Positions 37,076 to 48,430 of a stretch of 64,000 nt of DNA are shown here, piece by piece. This stretch comes from Sphingomicrobium marinum. Its GTDB lineage: Bacteria; Pseudomonadota; Alphaproteobacteria; Sphingomonadales; Sphingomonadaceae. Where the stretch lies: positions 1 through 64,000 of the forward strand of contig NZ_JANPVQ010000001.1 of NCBI RefSeq assembly GCF_026157105.1, read 5' to 3'. The translations under genes were made by a program, and so were the position numbers. The notes under the pieces are model-generated. The model was given only the letters and a program-made list of their open reading frames with translations, did no database searches and had not been told where the DNA came from. How positions within the stretch are numbered: the stretch's first letter is position 1; every line of letters starts with the position of its first letter.

Positions 37076-38167
37076 TTATTCGGATGCAGGGGGCGCTTCG
37101 GGCGCCCCTTCTTCTTTGACCTTGCTGATTTCTTCGAGCGTCGCCTTGATTGCGGCGATGATCGGATCTGCCAGCAGCAGGCCGAGGAAACCGAACAAGG
37201 TGCCAAAGATCAATTGCGCCGCCAGCACCAGCGCCGGTGCCAGGTCGACCGTCTTTCGCGCGATGTACGGGATCACCACATAGCCGTCGAAATTCTGCAC
37301 GAAGAAATAGACGAAGATGCAATAGAGACCCGCTTCGGTGGACACCGAAAAGCCGACCGCGACCATCAGGATGCCCGAGACCACCGCGCCCACATTGGGA
37401 ATGAAGGCAAGCAGCCCGGTGAGCAGCGCCAATACCGCCGCCAGGGGAAGAGCGCCGATGCCGATCATGGAGGCGACCAGCGTCAGCATGATGTAGGTGA
37501 AGATGCCTTCGACCAGCATGCCGACGATGCGGCCGAACAACAGGCGACGAAGCGTATAGGCCACCTTGTCGCTGACTTCGTAGAACGTGTGGCGATGGGT
37601 GGTCGGCAGCATCCACGCCACTCCGCGATCATAGAGGCGGGGTTCGGCGGCGATGAAAATACCGATGACAAGGATAAGCAAGCCGCCTGCGATGGCGCCC
37701 AGCGCGCTGCTCAATACGCTCGTCACCCGCCCCACGCTATCGAACAGCCGTCCGCTGATATCCTCCATGCTGAAGTCGGGCACTGCATCGTGGGCCGTCG
37801 CCCACGCCGCCAATCGGTCGAGCTGCGCGATGACCACGTCTTGCAGGATGACGAATTGACCCGCCAGCATCACGCCCGAATACCATGCGGTCCAGCCAAC
37901 GAAGGCCAGCCCGGCAAGGATGACGATCAGTAGGCGAAAGCCGCGCGGGATGGGTAGGACGCGGCCCAGCAAACGCGCGCCGCCATCGAGAATAACCGCC
38001 AGAACCATGGCGCCCACGATGACCAGCAGGGGTGCGGCAAGCACGACGACACCCGCTGCAAGCAATGCCATCCCGATCCAGACCGCGGCCTTCTTGGCCT
38101 CCCGCACGACTATCGGATCACGAATGTCGGTGGGGCCGGGACCCTGGTCTTCGGGGTTATAGGTCAT
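37076..38167 (-). CDS. AI-2E family transporter (YdiK/PerM-like)
   Basis: 363-residue membrane protein with about seven helices: AVWIGMALLAAGVVVLAAPLL, LIFGTLFGFLGLLLADPIIA and so on. The closing LLLADPIIAAIKATLEE is typical of the AI-2E/PerM family. Members export diverse small molecules or ions, so autoinducer transport is not implied. Its ATG overlaps the lepB stop (ATGA); last gene of the pyrE-pdxJ-acpS-lepB unit. Confidence 0.9.
   Translation of the reverse strand: MTYNPEDQGPGPTDIRDPIVVREAKKAAVWIGMALLAAGVVVLAAPLLVIVGAMVLAVILDGGARLLGRVLPIPRGFRLLIVILAGLAFVGWTAWYSGVMLAGQFVILQDVVIAQLDRLAAWATAHDAVPDFSMEDISGRLFDSVGRVTSVLSSALGAIAGGLLILVIGIFIAAEPRLYDRGVAWMLPTTHRHTFYEVSDKVAYTLRRLLFGRIVGMLVEGIFTYIMLTLVASMIGIGALPLAAVLALLTGLLAFIPNVGAVVSGILMVAVGFSVSTEAGLYCIFVYFFVQNFDGYVVIPYIARKTVDLAPALVLAAQLIFGTLFGFLGLLLADPIIAAIKATLEEISKVKEEGAPEAPPASE
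37090..37117 (+). terminator. Terminator after the FKBP gene
   Basis: GGGGCGC (37090-37096), loop TTCGG, GCGCCCC (37102-37108), then TTCTTCTTT. It lies within the 3' end of the converging AI-2E gene. A UUCG-type loop supports stability. Confidence 0.55.
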
Positions 38168-39099
38168 TCATCTCCAGTAGCGCCGGTCGAGCCACGAAGG
38201 CTAGTCCAGCCACGTCCTTCGCGGAACGATGACAGCCAGGTCGCGGGATTCCAGGCGGTCGTACCGTCGAGCGAGAAGGTGATGAATTCGGCGCGGCCGC
38301 CGATATTCTCGACCGGCACCGCGCCGCCAAGGCCGCGCTCCTCGAGCGAGACGCGGCTGTCGCTGGAGCGATCGCGATTGTCGCCCATCAGGAAGACATG
38401 ATCGTCAGGGATGGTGAGCGGCCCATAGTCGTCGCCTTCGAACCGGCCAAGATCGACCGTGTCATAGGAGACGCCGTTGGGCAGCGTCTCGCGCACGATG
38501 GGCAGCGAGCAATAAAGTCGTCCGTCGTCACCCGCCTCGATCTGCTGGACGAGCGCGAGATCAACGGGCGCGCCGCCGCGGCTACGACCGCAGGGCGAAT
38601 TGGGGTCGACGGGAATGCGCGCATTGTCGACGACTTCGCGCGCGACAGGGGTGCCGTCGATCATGACCGTGCCGTCGACCAGCTCGATCGTTTCGCCGGG
38701 CAGGCCGATAACGCGCTTGATATAGTCTTCATTCTTCCCCGGCGGGGTAACGATGACAATATCACCGCGCTGCGGCATGCTGCCGAATAGGCGGCCTTCC
38801 ATCGGCGGCAGCGTGACCGTCCAACGGCCAGGATCGCCGCCCGGCACGATGGCCTTGGCGATGCCGATCGGGTCAGGGATCGTCGGCGAGACGAAGCTGT
38901 AGCCATAGGGATATTTGCTCACCACCAGCCGGTCGCCAGTAAGCATCGCGGGCATCATCGATTCAGAGGGAATGTAGAAGGGCTTGGCCACGAAGCTGTG
39001 CACCAGCAGCACCACCAGCAGTACGATGGTCAGGCCCTTGATCTCGGCCCATACGGCGCGGCCAAAGCCGCCAATGTCGAAAGATTTCTTGGATGCCAT
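38164..39099 (-). CDS. lepB: Signal peptidase I
   Basis: 311 residues. A single N-terminal helix (LTIVLLVVLLVHSFVA) precedes the catalytic domain. IPSESMMPAML has the Ser nucleophile, DYIKRVIGLPGE the general-base Lys, and MGDNRDRSSDSR the box E motif. It removes Sec signal peptides at the membrane. It follows acpS with a 4-bp gap in the same operon. Confidence 0.97.
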   Translation of the reverse strand: MASKKSFDIGGFGRAVWAEIKGLTIVLLVVLLVHSFVAKPFYIPSESMMPAMLTGDRLVVSKYPYGYSFVSPTIPDPIGIAKAIVPGGDPGRWTVTLPPMEGRLFGSMPQRGDIVIVTPPGKNEDYIKRVIGLPGETIELVDGTVMIDGTPVAREVVDNARIPVDPNSPCGRSRGGAPVDLALVQQIEAGDDGRLYCSLPIVRETLPNGVSYDTVDLGRFEGDDYGPLTIPDDHVFLMGDNRDRSSDSRVSLEERGLGGAVPVENIGGRAEFITFSLDGTTAWNPATWLSSFREGRGWTSLRGSTGATGDE

Positions 39100-39103
39100 T
39101 TCT

Positions 39104-39508
39104 TTAGTCCAGCGGGCGGGCCTCGAGGATGACGAAGGCCTGCGCCCATGGGTGGTCGTCGGTTAGGGTGAGATGAACGTGCATCGCGTGGCCCTCAGGC
39201 GTCATCGCGTCAAGCCGTTCCTTCGCGCCGCCGGTGAGATGAAGCGTCGGTGCGCCCGATGGTGCGTTTACCACGCCGATGTCTTTCATGTAGACGCCGC
39301 GTTTGAAGCCCGTGCGCACGGCCTTGGAGAAGGCTTCCTTGGCGGCAAAGCGCTTGGCTAGCGTACCGGCGGCAGTGAACGGGCGACGCTTGGCCTTGGC
39401 GCGTTCGACCGCGGTGAAGCTGCGCTGGAGAAAGCGGTCGCCAAAGCGATCGAGCGACTTCTGGATCCGCTCGATATTACAGAGGTCCGAGCCGAGACCG
39501 ACGATCAC
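39104..39508 (-). CDS. acpS: Holo-[acyl-carrier-protein] synthase
   Basis: 134 residues. The GTG at 39508 overlaps the stop of the upstream 85-residue gene (GTGA). [14 protein letters not shown] and [18 protein letters not shown] are the conserved AcpS motifs that transfer 4'-phosphopantetheine from CoA to [19 protein letters not shown] ends the fold. Confidence 0.96.
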   Translation of the reverse strand: MIVGLGSDLCNIERIQKSLDRFGDRFLQRSFTAVERAKAKRRPFTAAGTLAKRFAAKEAFSKAVRTGFKRGVYMKDIGVVNAPSGAPTLHLTGGAKERLDAMTPEGHAMHVHLTLTDDHPWAQAFVILEARPLD

Positions 39509-39762
39509 AGGACCACCTTGAGGCCAATCGGTGCAACGAGGGCAGACACCCACCCGAACACGATCGCGATTCCCGGCTGTGAAGACGCGAGCCACTGCGC
39601 GATGAAACCCGCGGCAATTGCAACCAAACCGGGCCACATGATCGCCAAATATTCTTCCGTGGTAGTTGCCTTGGCACCAATTGATGTCGCCATGAAAAAG
39701 AGGCCGATCCAAGCCATCCCTGCCAAGATTCCGATAGTCGAGAGAATGCGTGCGAAGGTCAT
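39505..39762 (-). CDS. Small three-helix membrane protein of unknown function
   Basis: 85 residues with three hydrophobic stretches ([52 protein letters not shown]). Its start overlaps the pdxJ stop (ATGA) and its stop overlaps the acpS start (GTGA), so it is embedded in the operon. Unrecognised. Confidence 0.8.
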   Translation of the reverse strand: MTFARILSTIGILAGMAWIGLFFMATSIGAKATTTEEYLAIMWPGLVAIAAGFIAQWLASSQPGIAIVFGWVSALVAPIGLKVVL

Positions 39763-40493
39763 CCGCGCGCCTCATCCATCAGCATCCGCATTTTGCGCAC
39801 GCTTTCCTCGAGTCCGACGAAGATCGCTTCGCCGACGAGATAGTGGCCGATATTAAGTTCGGCGATCTGCGGGATGGCGGCGATGGGCTGCACGTTCTCG
39901 TAAGTAAGACCGTGCCCGGCATGGGGTTCGATCCCGTTCTTGGCCGCCAACGCTGCCATATCGGTAATGCGCTTCAGCTCGGCCGCCAGCTTGTCGCTGT
40001 CACCGTCGAGGAAGGCGTGCGCATATTCACCCGTGTGGAACTCGACCACCGGGGCACCGAGACGGAGCGCGGCATCGAGCTGGCGTTCGCTGGCTTCGAT
40101 GAACAGGCTGACGCGGATGCCCGCATCATTCAATCGCGACACGAAGGGCGCGAGATGGTTGTGCTGGCCCGCCGCATCGAGCCCGCCCTCGGTAGTCCGC
40201 TCCTCGCGCTTTTCGGGCACAATGCAGGCGGCGTGCGGCTGATGACGAAGCGCGATCTCGAGCATTTCCTCGGTCGCCGCCATTTCAAGGTTCAATGGCA
40301 GGTCGGTGGCGTCCTGGATGCGGCGCAGGTCCTCGTCGCGGATATGGCGGCGATCCTCGCGCAGGTGCGCGGTGATGCCGTCGCCGCCAACACTGGCGAC
40401 GATCTCGGCCGCGCGCACGGGATCGGGGTGATCGCCGCCGCGTGCATTCCGCACTGTCGCGACATGATCGATATTGACGCCGAGGCGCAGCAC
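39759..40493 (-). CDS. pdxJ: Pyridoxine 5'-phosphate synthase
   Basis: 244 residues, [19 protein letters not shown] at the start; [18 protein letters not shown] and [13 protein letters not shown] are conserved. Condenses 1-deoxyxylulose-5-phosphate with amino-acetone phosphate to form PNP in vitamin B6 synthesis. It begins with GTG, which overlaps the pyrE stop by one base (TAGTG), suggesting termination-reinitiation. Confidence 0.97.
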   Translation of the reverse strand: MLRLGVNIDHVATVRNARGGDHPDPVRAAEIVASVGGDGITAHLREDRRHIRDEDLRRIQDATDLPLNLEMAATEEMLEIALRHQPHAACIVPEKREERTTEGGLDAAGQHNHLAPFVSRLNDAGIRVSLFIEASERQLDAALRLGAPVVEFHTGEYAHAFLDGDSDKLAAELKRITDMAALAAKNGIEPHAGHGLTYENVQPIAAIPQIAELNIGHYLVGEAIFVGLEESVRKMRMLMDEARG

Positions 40494-41083
40494 TAGGCGC
40501 GGCTCCCGGGTTTCACTGCAGGGATCGCTTCGAGTTCAGGCGGAAGGTTGTCGGATGCATAGCTGGGTACGTCCAAAGCAATCAGCGGGTAGAAGGGCAC
40601 GCCCAGATCGACCGAGCCGCCCGACCGGTCGACCAACGATGCTTCCGCGATGACTTCGCCGCCCGCTTCGCCGACGGCGGCGATGGCCTCGCGGCTCGAC
40701 AGCCCGGTGGTGACGACGTCCTCGACCATCAGCACCTTTGCTCCGGCTTCCAACGCGAAACCGCGGCGGAAATGGAACACGCCGTCGGGACGTTCGAGGA
40801 ACATCGCGTCCTTGCCCAATGCGCGGCCCATTTCGTGGCCGATGATGACCCCGCCCATCGCCGGCGACACGACGACATCGATGGCGCCGCGCACATCGTC
40901 CGGCAGCTTGGCGGCAAGCGCCTCGGCCAGCCGACTGGCGCGCTTGGGGTTCATCAGGACTCGGGCGCACTGCAGATAGCGCGGGCTCCTGCGCCCGGAC
41001 GACAGGATGAAATGGCCTTCGAGCAGCGCCCCTGCGTCCTGGAATTCCGCCAAAATCTGTGATTCCTGCACCCGCATCTCCAT
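40493..41083 (-). CDS. pyrE: Orotate phosphoribosyltransferase
   Basis: 196 residues. [20 protein letters not shown] and the PRPP-binding [18 protein letters not shown] identify OPRTase, which makes OMP from orotate in pyrimidine synthesis. First gene of the minus-strand unit. Confidence 0.96.
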   Translation of the reverse strand: MEMRVQESQILAEFQDAGALLEGHFILSSGRRSPRYLQCARVLMNPKRASRLAEALAAKLPDDVRGAIDVVVSPAMGGVIIGHEMGRALGKDAMFLERPDGVFHFRRGFALEAGAKVLMVEDVVTTGLSSREAIAAVGEAGGEVIAEASLVDRSGGSVDLGVPFYPLIALDVPSYASDNLPPELEAIPAVKPGSRA

Positions 41084-41240
41084 GGCAATGACGCGCCTGC
41101 ATTAGAGCGATGTGGCTGGCCCCGCAACCAAGCGCAATATGGGCTTTGGATCACGGCTTGAGCCTTTGCACCCTCCTGCCTATAAGGCGCCCAATTCGCA
41201 GGGCACGAGTCACCGCGTGCCTAGACCATCTGGAGCTATC

Positions 41241-43990
<2,750 letters not shown>

Positions 43991-44012
43991 GCAGAATATC
44001 GAATTTAAATAG

Positions 44013-44045
44013 AAAAGGCCCCGGTGTGAACGCCGGGGCCTTTTT
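44013..44045 (+). terminator. Strong terminator after ctaD
   Basis: AAAAGGCCCCGG (44013-44024), loop TGTGAACG, CCGGGGCCTTTT (44033-44044) and T45. A 12-bp stem with a U-run, 23 nt after the ctaD stop. Confidence 0.95.
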
Positions 44046-44065
44046 CTTGGTGCGCGGCCGAACGA

Positions 44066-44560
44066 TCAGCCGTGACCGCTCTTCACGTTGCGGCTCAGCA
44101 GCCAGTAATTGACTGGCCAGGCCGCGATGAAGCCCGCGGGGACTGCCACGAAGAATGCGCGCCAGAACATCCAGCTGAAGATGCTGGGGGCCGTCATGCC
44201 ACCCATCGAATAGTCGACCCAGTTCATGACGATTTCCATGACCCCGATCGAGATGACTTCGCCGAGCCAGATGATCTTCAACGCAGCGAGCATCCCGATC
44301 TTCCGGCTTCGCATGACGGGTACGAGGCCCAGGGTCATGCCACTGATGTAAGCCAGCGTCGTCGCGAGGATGATGGTTTGCCAGATGCCCAACCCGAACG
44401 TGACACCGATGGCCAAGCCGATGACTTCGCCGATCACACAGCCCAATAGACAGTGCAAAGTCGCGAAGGCGGAAAGTTTTACCGGACCACCGGACCCGTG
44501 ATGGGAATGGGCAGCGTGGAACCCCTGGTCATGGACCGAATGTTGCATGGCACCGTCCAT
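44066..44560 (-). CDS. DUF4396 membrane protein, probably metal-linked
   Basis: 164 residues with a His-rich N-terminus (MQHSVHDQGFHAAHSHHGSGG) and about four hydrophobic helices (CVIGEVIGLAIGVTFGLGIWQ; FFVAVPAGFIAAWPVNYWLL). It matches the DUF4396 family. The ATG four codons in (44548) is an alternative start. A CsoR-type palindrome lies 21 bp upstream of the start, so copper-responsive repression is likely. Sits between ctaD and the porin gene on the opposite strand. Function unproven; a role in copper binding is inferred from the His residues and operator. Confidence 0.72.
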   Translation of the reverse strand: MDGAMQHSVHDQGFHAAHSHHGSGGPVKLSAFATLHCLLGCVIGEVIGLAIGVTFGLGIWQTIILATTLAYISGMTLGLVPVMRSRKIGMLAALKIIWLGEVISIGVMEIVMNWVDYSMGGMTAPSIFSWMFWRAFFVAVPAGFIAAWPVNYWLLSRNVKSGHG

Positions 44561-44580
44561 CCTGTTGATCTGAGTCGTAT

Positions 44581-44597
44581 ATACCCCCCGGGGGTAT
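44581..44597. promoter_or_regulatory. CsoR/RcnR-type operator
   Basis: ATACCCCC-C-GGGGGTAT, a perfect 17-bp palindrome, matches the GC-tract operators of the CsoR/RcnR/FrmR repressors (TACCC...GGGTA). It lies upstream of the DUF4396 gene, about 150 bp from the divergent porin gene. The repressor gene is not in this window. Confidence 0.75.
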
Positions 44598-44750
44598 TTT
44601 GCAAACCAATTCGTTAAAGGCGATTTGAGGTCTGATTGGCCTCATTTATCCCGTCATGCGCTCCTCATCGGCGTGAAAAAAAACTGTCACCGTGTTCCGC
44701 TAGAGCACGCGCAACATTCGGAAGCCTTCTCACTCGAACGAAGAGAGATA

Positions 44751-46154
44751 ATGACGACAGCCAAAACCGCATGGCTGCTGCTCGGTGCAGCGGCGATCAG
44801 CCTTGCAACTCCCGCGAATGCGCAGGAGTTGAGCCCCGAAGACGCCGCAAAGCTCATCGAACGCCTCGATGCGCTCGAAGCCGAAGTGACCGACCTACGT
44901 GCCAAGCTTGAAGCTGCGGAGGCTTCGAGCACACAGCAAGCTGCTGCGGCACAAGCCGATGCTACGGCCGCTTCCGCCGCCGCTGCCGAAGCCCAGGCTG
45001 CGGTCGCAGCCCAGGCTGAAACCACCCCCGCCATTGCGATGAAGCCGACCCCCGAAATCGAAGCCGGCGGCTTCACCTTCAAGCCGCGTGGCCGTCTCCA
45101 GTATGACGTTGCCAACGTGCAGGCGCCCGACGCCATCATGGCCGCCGATGACGGGCTTGGCACCAACACCACGCTGCGCCGTGCGCGCCTTGGCGTCTCG
45201 GGCGATATGCCGGGCGGGTTCGGCTACAAGTTCGAAGTCGATTTCGCGGACAACGACGTCGCCATCACCGATGCGATCATCACCTACGGCGACGGCCCGC
45301 TTGGCCTCACCGTTGGCCAGCACAATGCCTTCTGGGGTCTCGAGGAGATGACCTCGAGCAACCATATCAGCTTCATCGAGCGCGCGGGCTTTACCGATGC
45401 CTTCGGCTTCAGCCGCCGCGTCGGCGCCTCGGCCGATTATTCGGTCGGTGACGTGACGGTGTGGGGCGGGCTGTTTTCGTCGAGCATCGATAATCTCACC
45501 AGCGACGAGGCCGACAATTGGGGCCTCGACAGTCGCATCGTCTTCGCTCCCAAGATGGGCGATACGCAGCTGCACTTCGGCGGCTCGGTCCACTGGGTCG
45601 ATCTCGACGAGAACGACATGTCGGTGCGCTATCGCCAGCGCCCCAACATCGCCACGACCGACACCCGCTTCGTCAACACCGGGAGCTTCGCCGCCTCCGA
45701 TACGCTGAGCTACGGGCTGGAAGCGGCGGCCATTGCCGGCCCGCTGCATTTTGCCGGTGAGACGCACTGGCAGACCGCCAGCCGCCCCGGCATGGACGAT
45801 CCGACCTTCTTCGGCGGCTATGCCGAGATCGGCTACTTCCTGACGGGCGGTGACAGTCGCGGCTATAAGGGCGGCAAGTTCGATCGCATCCGCCCCGCGA
45901 ACCCCGTCGGGGAAGGCGGCATGGGCGCGCTCCAGGCGAACCTGCGCTTCGATCATCTCGACCTGACCGATAGCGGCATCGTCGGCGGCACGCAGAATGC
46001 CTACGGTCTCAGCCTCATCTGGACGCCGATGGATTATATCCGGCTAATGGCGCAGTATCAGCGCCTCGACATCAGCGATGCCGCGATCTTGAATGGCCTC
46101 GACGCCGATTATTCGGTCGACGTGGTCGGCGCCCGCGCGCAGGTCGAATTCTAA
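44751..46154 (+). CDS. OprO/OprP-like phosphate-selective porin
   Basis: 467 residues. MTTAKTAWLLLGAAAISLATPANAQ is a signal peptide; AGAGAGA precedes the ATG. A coiled-coil segment (SPEDAAKLIERLDALEAEVTDL) and an Ala-rich spacer lead to the barrel, with FKPRGRLQYDVA and LRRARLGVSGDMPGGFGYKFEVDF matching the OprO/P family. The C-terminus ends in Phe as in outer-membrane proteins. It converges on phoU; a GGACCG/CGGTCC hairpin (46170-46193) covers the junction. Anion/phosphate uptake is the expected role; specificity is not shown by the sequence. Confidence 0.85.
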   Translation: MTTAKTAWLLLGAAAISLATPANAQELSPEDAAKLIERLDALEAEVTDLRAKLEAAEASSTQQAAAAQADATAASAAAAEAQAAVAAQAETTPAIAMKPTPEIEAGGFTFKPRGRLQYDVANVQAPDAIMAADDGLGTNTTLRRARLGVSGDMPGGFGYKFEVDFADNDVAITDAIITYGDGPLGLTVGQHNAFWGLEEMTSSNHISFIERAGFTDAFGFSRRVGASADYSVGDVTVWGGLFSSSIDNLTSDEADNWGLDSRIVFAPKMGDTQLHFGGSVHWVDLDENDMSVRYRQRPNIATTDTRFVNTGSFAASDTLSYGLEAAAIAGPLHFAGETHWQTASRPGMDDPTFFGGYAEIGYFLTGGDSRGYKGGKFDRIRPANPVGEGGMGALQANLRFDHLDLTDSGIVGGTQNAYGLSLIWTPMDYIRLMAQYQRLDISDAAILNGLDADYSVDVVGARAQVEF

Positions 46155-46178
46155 AGAGTGTCTGGCGCGGACCGGCGC

Positions 46179-46856
46179 CTAGGCGTCGGTCCGTTCGGGC
46201 ATCGCTTCGCCGGTCGCGGCATAATGCACGAATTCGGCGATATTGGTGGCATGATCGCCAATCCGCTCGAGATGCTTGGCGATGAAGAGCGCGTGCGCGC
46301 GCTCGGCAATCCCGCTGGCATCGGCGGCCATGGCCCCCAGCGAGTCGGTGAAGATCTTCGAATAGAGATCGTCGATATCGTCGTCGCGGACGGCGATTTC
46401 CCTGGCCAGCTCGCTATCGCCTTTCTTGAAAGCGGTGAGCGCCATCGCCACCAGATCGGCGGCCAGGCTGCCCATCTTGATCAGCGGATCGATCGTCTCG
46501 GGCTCGCGCTTTTCGAGCTGCGGGATACGCTTGGCGACATTCTTGGCATAGTCGCCGATACGTTCGACCACCGCCGCAATCTTGAGTACGGCAACGACGT
46601 CGCGAAGATCGTCCGCCATGGGCGCGCGCAGCGCCAGCGTACGGATCGCGAGCTGGTCGATCTTCTGTTCGAGCTTGTCGATCTGCGCGTCCTGCTCGAC
46701 GACTTTCTTGGCCAGCTTCGCATCGCCGGTCTGGAGCGCCTTGATTGCTTGATCGATCGCCTTTTGCGCCCGCTTGCCGATCTTGTCGGTGAGCGCGTGA
46801 AGCTTGTCGATATCGTTATCGAACGCGGGATTGGTGTGGTTTGGTACGCTAGCCAT
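46179..46856 (-). CDS. phoU: Phosphate uptake regulator PhoU
   Basis: 225 residues forming two repeats of a three-helix bundle. The E/DxxxD metal motifs are seen in repeats (VERIGDYAKNVAKRI; LERIGDHATNIAEF). It restrains PhoR and PstSCAB when phosphate is plentiful. No pst genes are adjacent; instead it faces a phosphate-porin-like gene. Confidence 0.95.
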   Translation of the reverse strand: MASVPNHTNPAFDNDIDKLHALTDKIGKRAQKAIDQAIKALQTGDAKLAKKVVEQDAQIDKLEQKIDQLAIRTLALRAPMADDLRDVVAVLKIAAVVERIGDYAKNVAKRIPQLEKREPETIDPLIKMGSLAADLVAMALTAFKKGDSELAREIAVRDDDIDDLYSKIFTDSLGAMAADASGIAERAHALFIAKHLERIGDHATNIAEFVHYAATGEAMPERTDA

Positions 46857-47005
46857 AATGTGACCGTTCTATGACAAAAGTGTTGCGATTTCCAGACTCA
46901 ATATCTTGCAGCGCTTAAAAAACCGTCGATTTCAGAAAGTTACGCCGCCGAAAGGCCCGGAACTCGCGCGCGCATCGACCCGTTGATTGCCCAAAGGAGA
47001 CAAAA

Positions 47006-47164
47006 ATGGGTAATCTTATTCTAGCAATCGCATCGATTTTGCTGCCGCCGCTGGGCGTCGCGCTCGGTAAGGGCATTGGTGGGACCTTCCTCGTCAACCT
47101 CGTGCTGACGCTGCTGTTTTTCATTCCCGGCGTTCTGCACGCACTATATGTAAATTTTATGTAG
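47006..47164 (+). CDS. Pmp3/YqaE family small membrane protein
   Basis: 52 residues with two hydrophobic helices (NLILAIASILLPPLGVALGKG and FLVNLVLTLLFFIPGVLHAL), the Pmp3 (stress-induced hydrophobic peptide) pattern with PPxGV and PGxxHA motifs. AAGGAGA lies upstream. Too short for many callers. Linked to membrane potential and salt stress in other organisms. Confidence 0.93.
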   Translation: MGNLILAIASILLPPLGVALGKGIGGTFLVNLVLTLLFFIPGVLHALYVNFM

Positions 47165-47220
47165 TTACGTAGTTGGAAGGCCGTTTCAGCGTCCGGCGCT
47201 TGGCTCGCCATTGAAACAAT

Positions 47221-47258
47221 ATCGCCGCACGGTTTATTGCCGGCGCGGCGATTTTTTT
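47221..47258 (+). terminator. Terminator after the Pmp3 gene
   Basis: ATCGCCGC (47221-47228) pairs with GCGGCGAT (47245-47252) across a 16-nt loop, followed by a T-run to 47258. Confidence 0.85.
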
Positions 47259-47307
47259 AGAACACACGCCGCTTCAATCGCGGCGCCTTCATGCTACCGT
47301 CGTCGGC

Positions 47308-48381
47308 ATGGCGCGTGACCCGATCTACCGATTTGGCGACTTTACTTTCGACAAGGCGCAATGCCGCCTGCAACGCGGTGGAACGTCGGTAGATCTCAGC
47401 CCACGATATATCGACGTCCTTCATCTGCTGGTAGCCAACGCGGGCGACCTAATAAGTCGCGACCGCTTCTTCGAAGAAGCCTGGAGCGGCGTTACCGTTG
47501 GCGACGAGGCACTGAGCCAGGCCATCAAGGATCTGCGCCGCGCGCTCGGCGACAGTGCTACCTCTCCAACCTACATCGAAACCGTGCCCAAACGGGGCTA
47601 TCGCTTCATTGCCGATGTCTCCGCCCAGGAGAACGATCGCTCCGATCCCGCGAAGCCGGCTCGGCCATCGCTGTCACGGCTTGTGCTCGGCGGAACACTG
47701 GGGGGTACCGCGGCGGGTGCGTTAGGCGGTCTCGTCTATGGGCTGGTTGCCGGCATGGGAAACGATGCGGCGCTCATCATCTTGCTGGTCATGACATTAT
47801 TGACTGCGGTCATCGCATTTGTCGGAAGCCTCGCTTTGTGCCTCGGCATGGCCGCAGCCGCCAGGATAGCGCGGCGCGACTGGCTATTTTCGATCGGCGG
47901 TGCCGCTCTAGGCGGCTTCATCATCGGCGAATTGTTTCACAGCATTGCGAGCAGCAGCTTCTCAATCTTCGTCGGGCGCGCGCACACCGACTTCACCGGC
48001 GGGCTAGAGGGTGCCGCGCTGGGAGCGGCAATCGCGTTGGGCGCGCGCTACGCGGGCGGCATCGAGGGGCGTTGGCCCCGACCGGTCCTCGGCGGCGCGC
48101 TTGGCGGAGCGCTGGCCGGCATCGCTCTTTCACTGTTGGGGGGCAAGCTCATGGCGGCGAGCCTCGCAGCGCTCGCCAGAAGCTTCCACGGGTCTACGCT
48201 CGAACTTGGCTTTTTTGGCCGTTTTTCAGGATCGGACGGTCTTGATCCACTCGCACAGGCCGCCGTGGCTGGCTGCGAAGGTCTGCTGTTCGGCGCAGGG
48301 ATCGTGTCCGGCATCGTTCTGGCCGCACGCTCTGCTCAAGAGAATTTCACGACTTCCTCACCTTCCGCTCATTCCTTTTGA
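47308..48381 (+). CDS. Winged-helix (OmpR/CadC-type) membrane regulator
   Basis: 357 residues. The N-terminal 105 residues are an OmpR-type DNA-binding winged helix (FGDFTFDKAQCRLQRGG, LSPRYIDVLHLLVANAG, LISRDRFFEEAWSG, TYIETVPKRGYRFIA). The C-terminal 230 residues are a Gly/Ala-rich membrane region with several helices (LIILLVMTLLTAVIAFVGSLAL). So it is a CadC-like one-component sensor, but with a polytopic membrane half instead of a single periplasmic domain. Its targets are unknown; the adjacent membrane gene is a candidate. Confidence 0.78.
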   Translation: MARDPIYRFGDFTFDKAQCRLQRGGTSVDLSPRYIDVLHLLVANAGDLISRDRFFEEAWSGVTVGDEALSQAIKDLRRALGDSATSPTYIETVPKRGYRFIADVSAQENDRSDPAKPARPSLSRLVLGGTLGGTAAGALGGLVYGLVAGMGNDAALIILLVMTLLTAVIAFVGSLALCLGMAAAARIARRDWLFSIGGAALGGFIIGELFHSIASSSFSIFVGRAHTDFTGGLEGAALGAAIALGARYAGGIEGRWPRPVLGGALGGALAGIALSLLGGKLMAASLAALARSFHGSTLELGFFGRFSGSDGLDPLAQAAVAGCEGLLFGAGIVSGIVLAARSAQENFTTSSPSAHSF

Positions 48382-48430
48382 GCGGTGGCCGCGCATGTCG
48401 TGCGGCATCAACGGAAAGAGGAATACGATC

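Noticed and set aside
44640-44700. Possible Pho box upstream of the porin
   Set aside because: CTGTCAC at about 44683 and a degenerate CGTCAT/CTCATC pair are seen, but no second half-site at the right spacing is convincing.
46170-46193. GGACCGGCGCC/GGCGTCGGTCC hairpin at the porin-phoU junction as terminator
   Set aside because: Strong stem but a two-base loop and no T-run on either strand; mentioned only as a structure.
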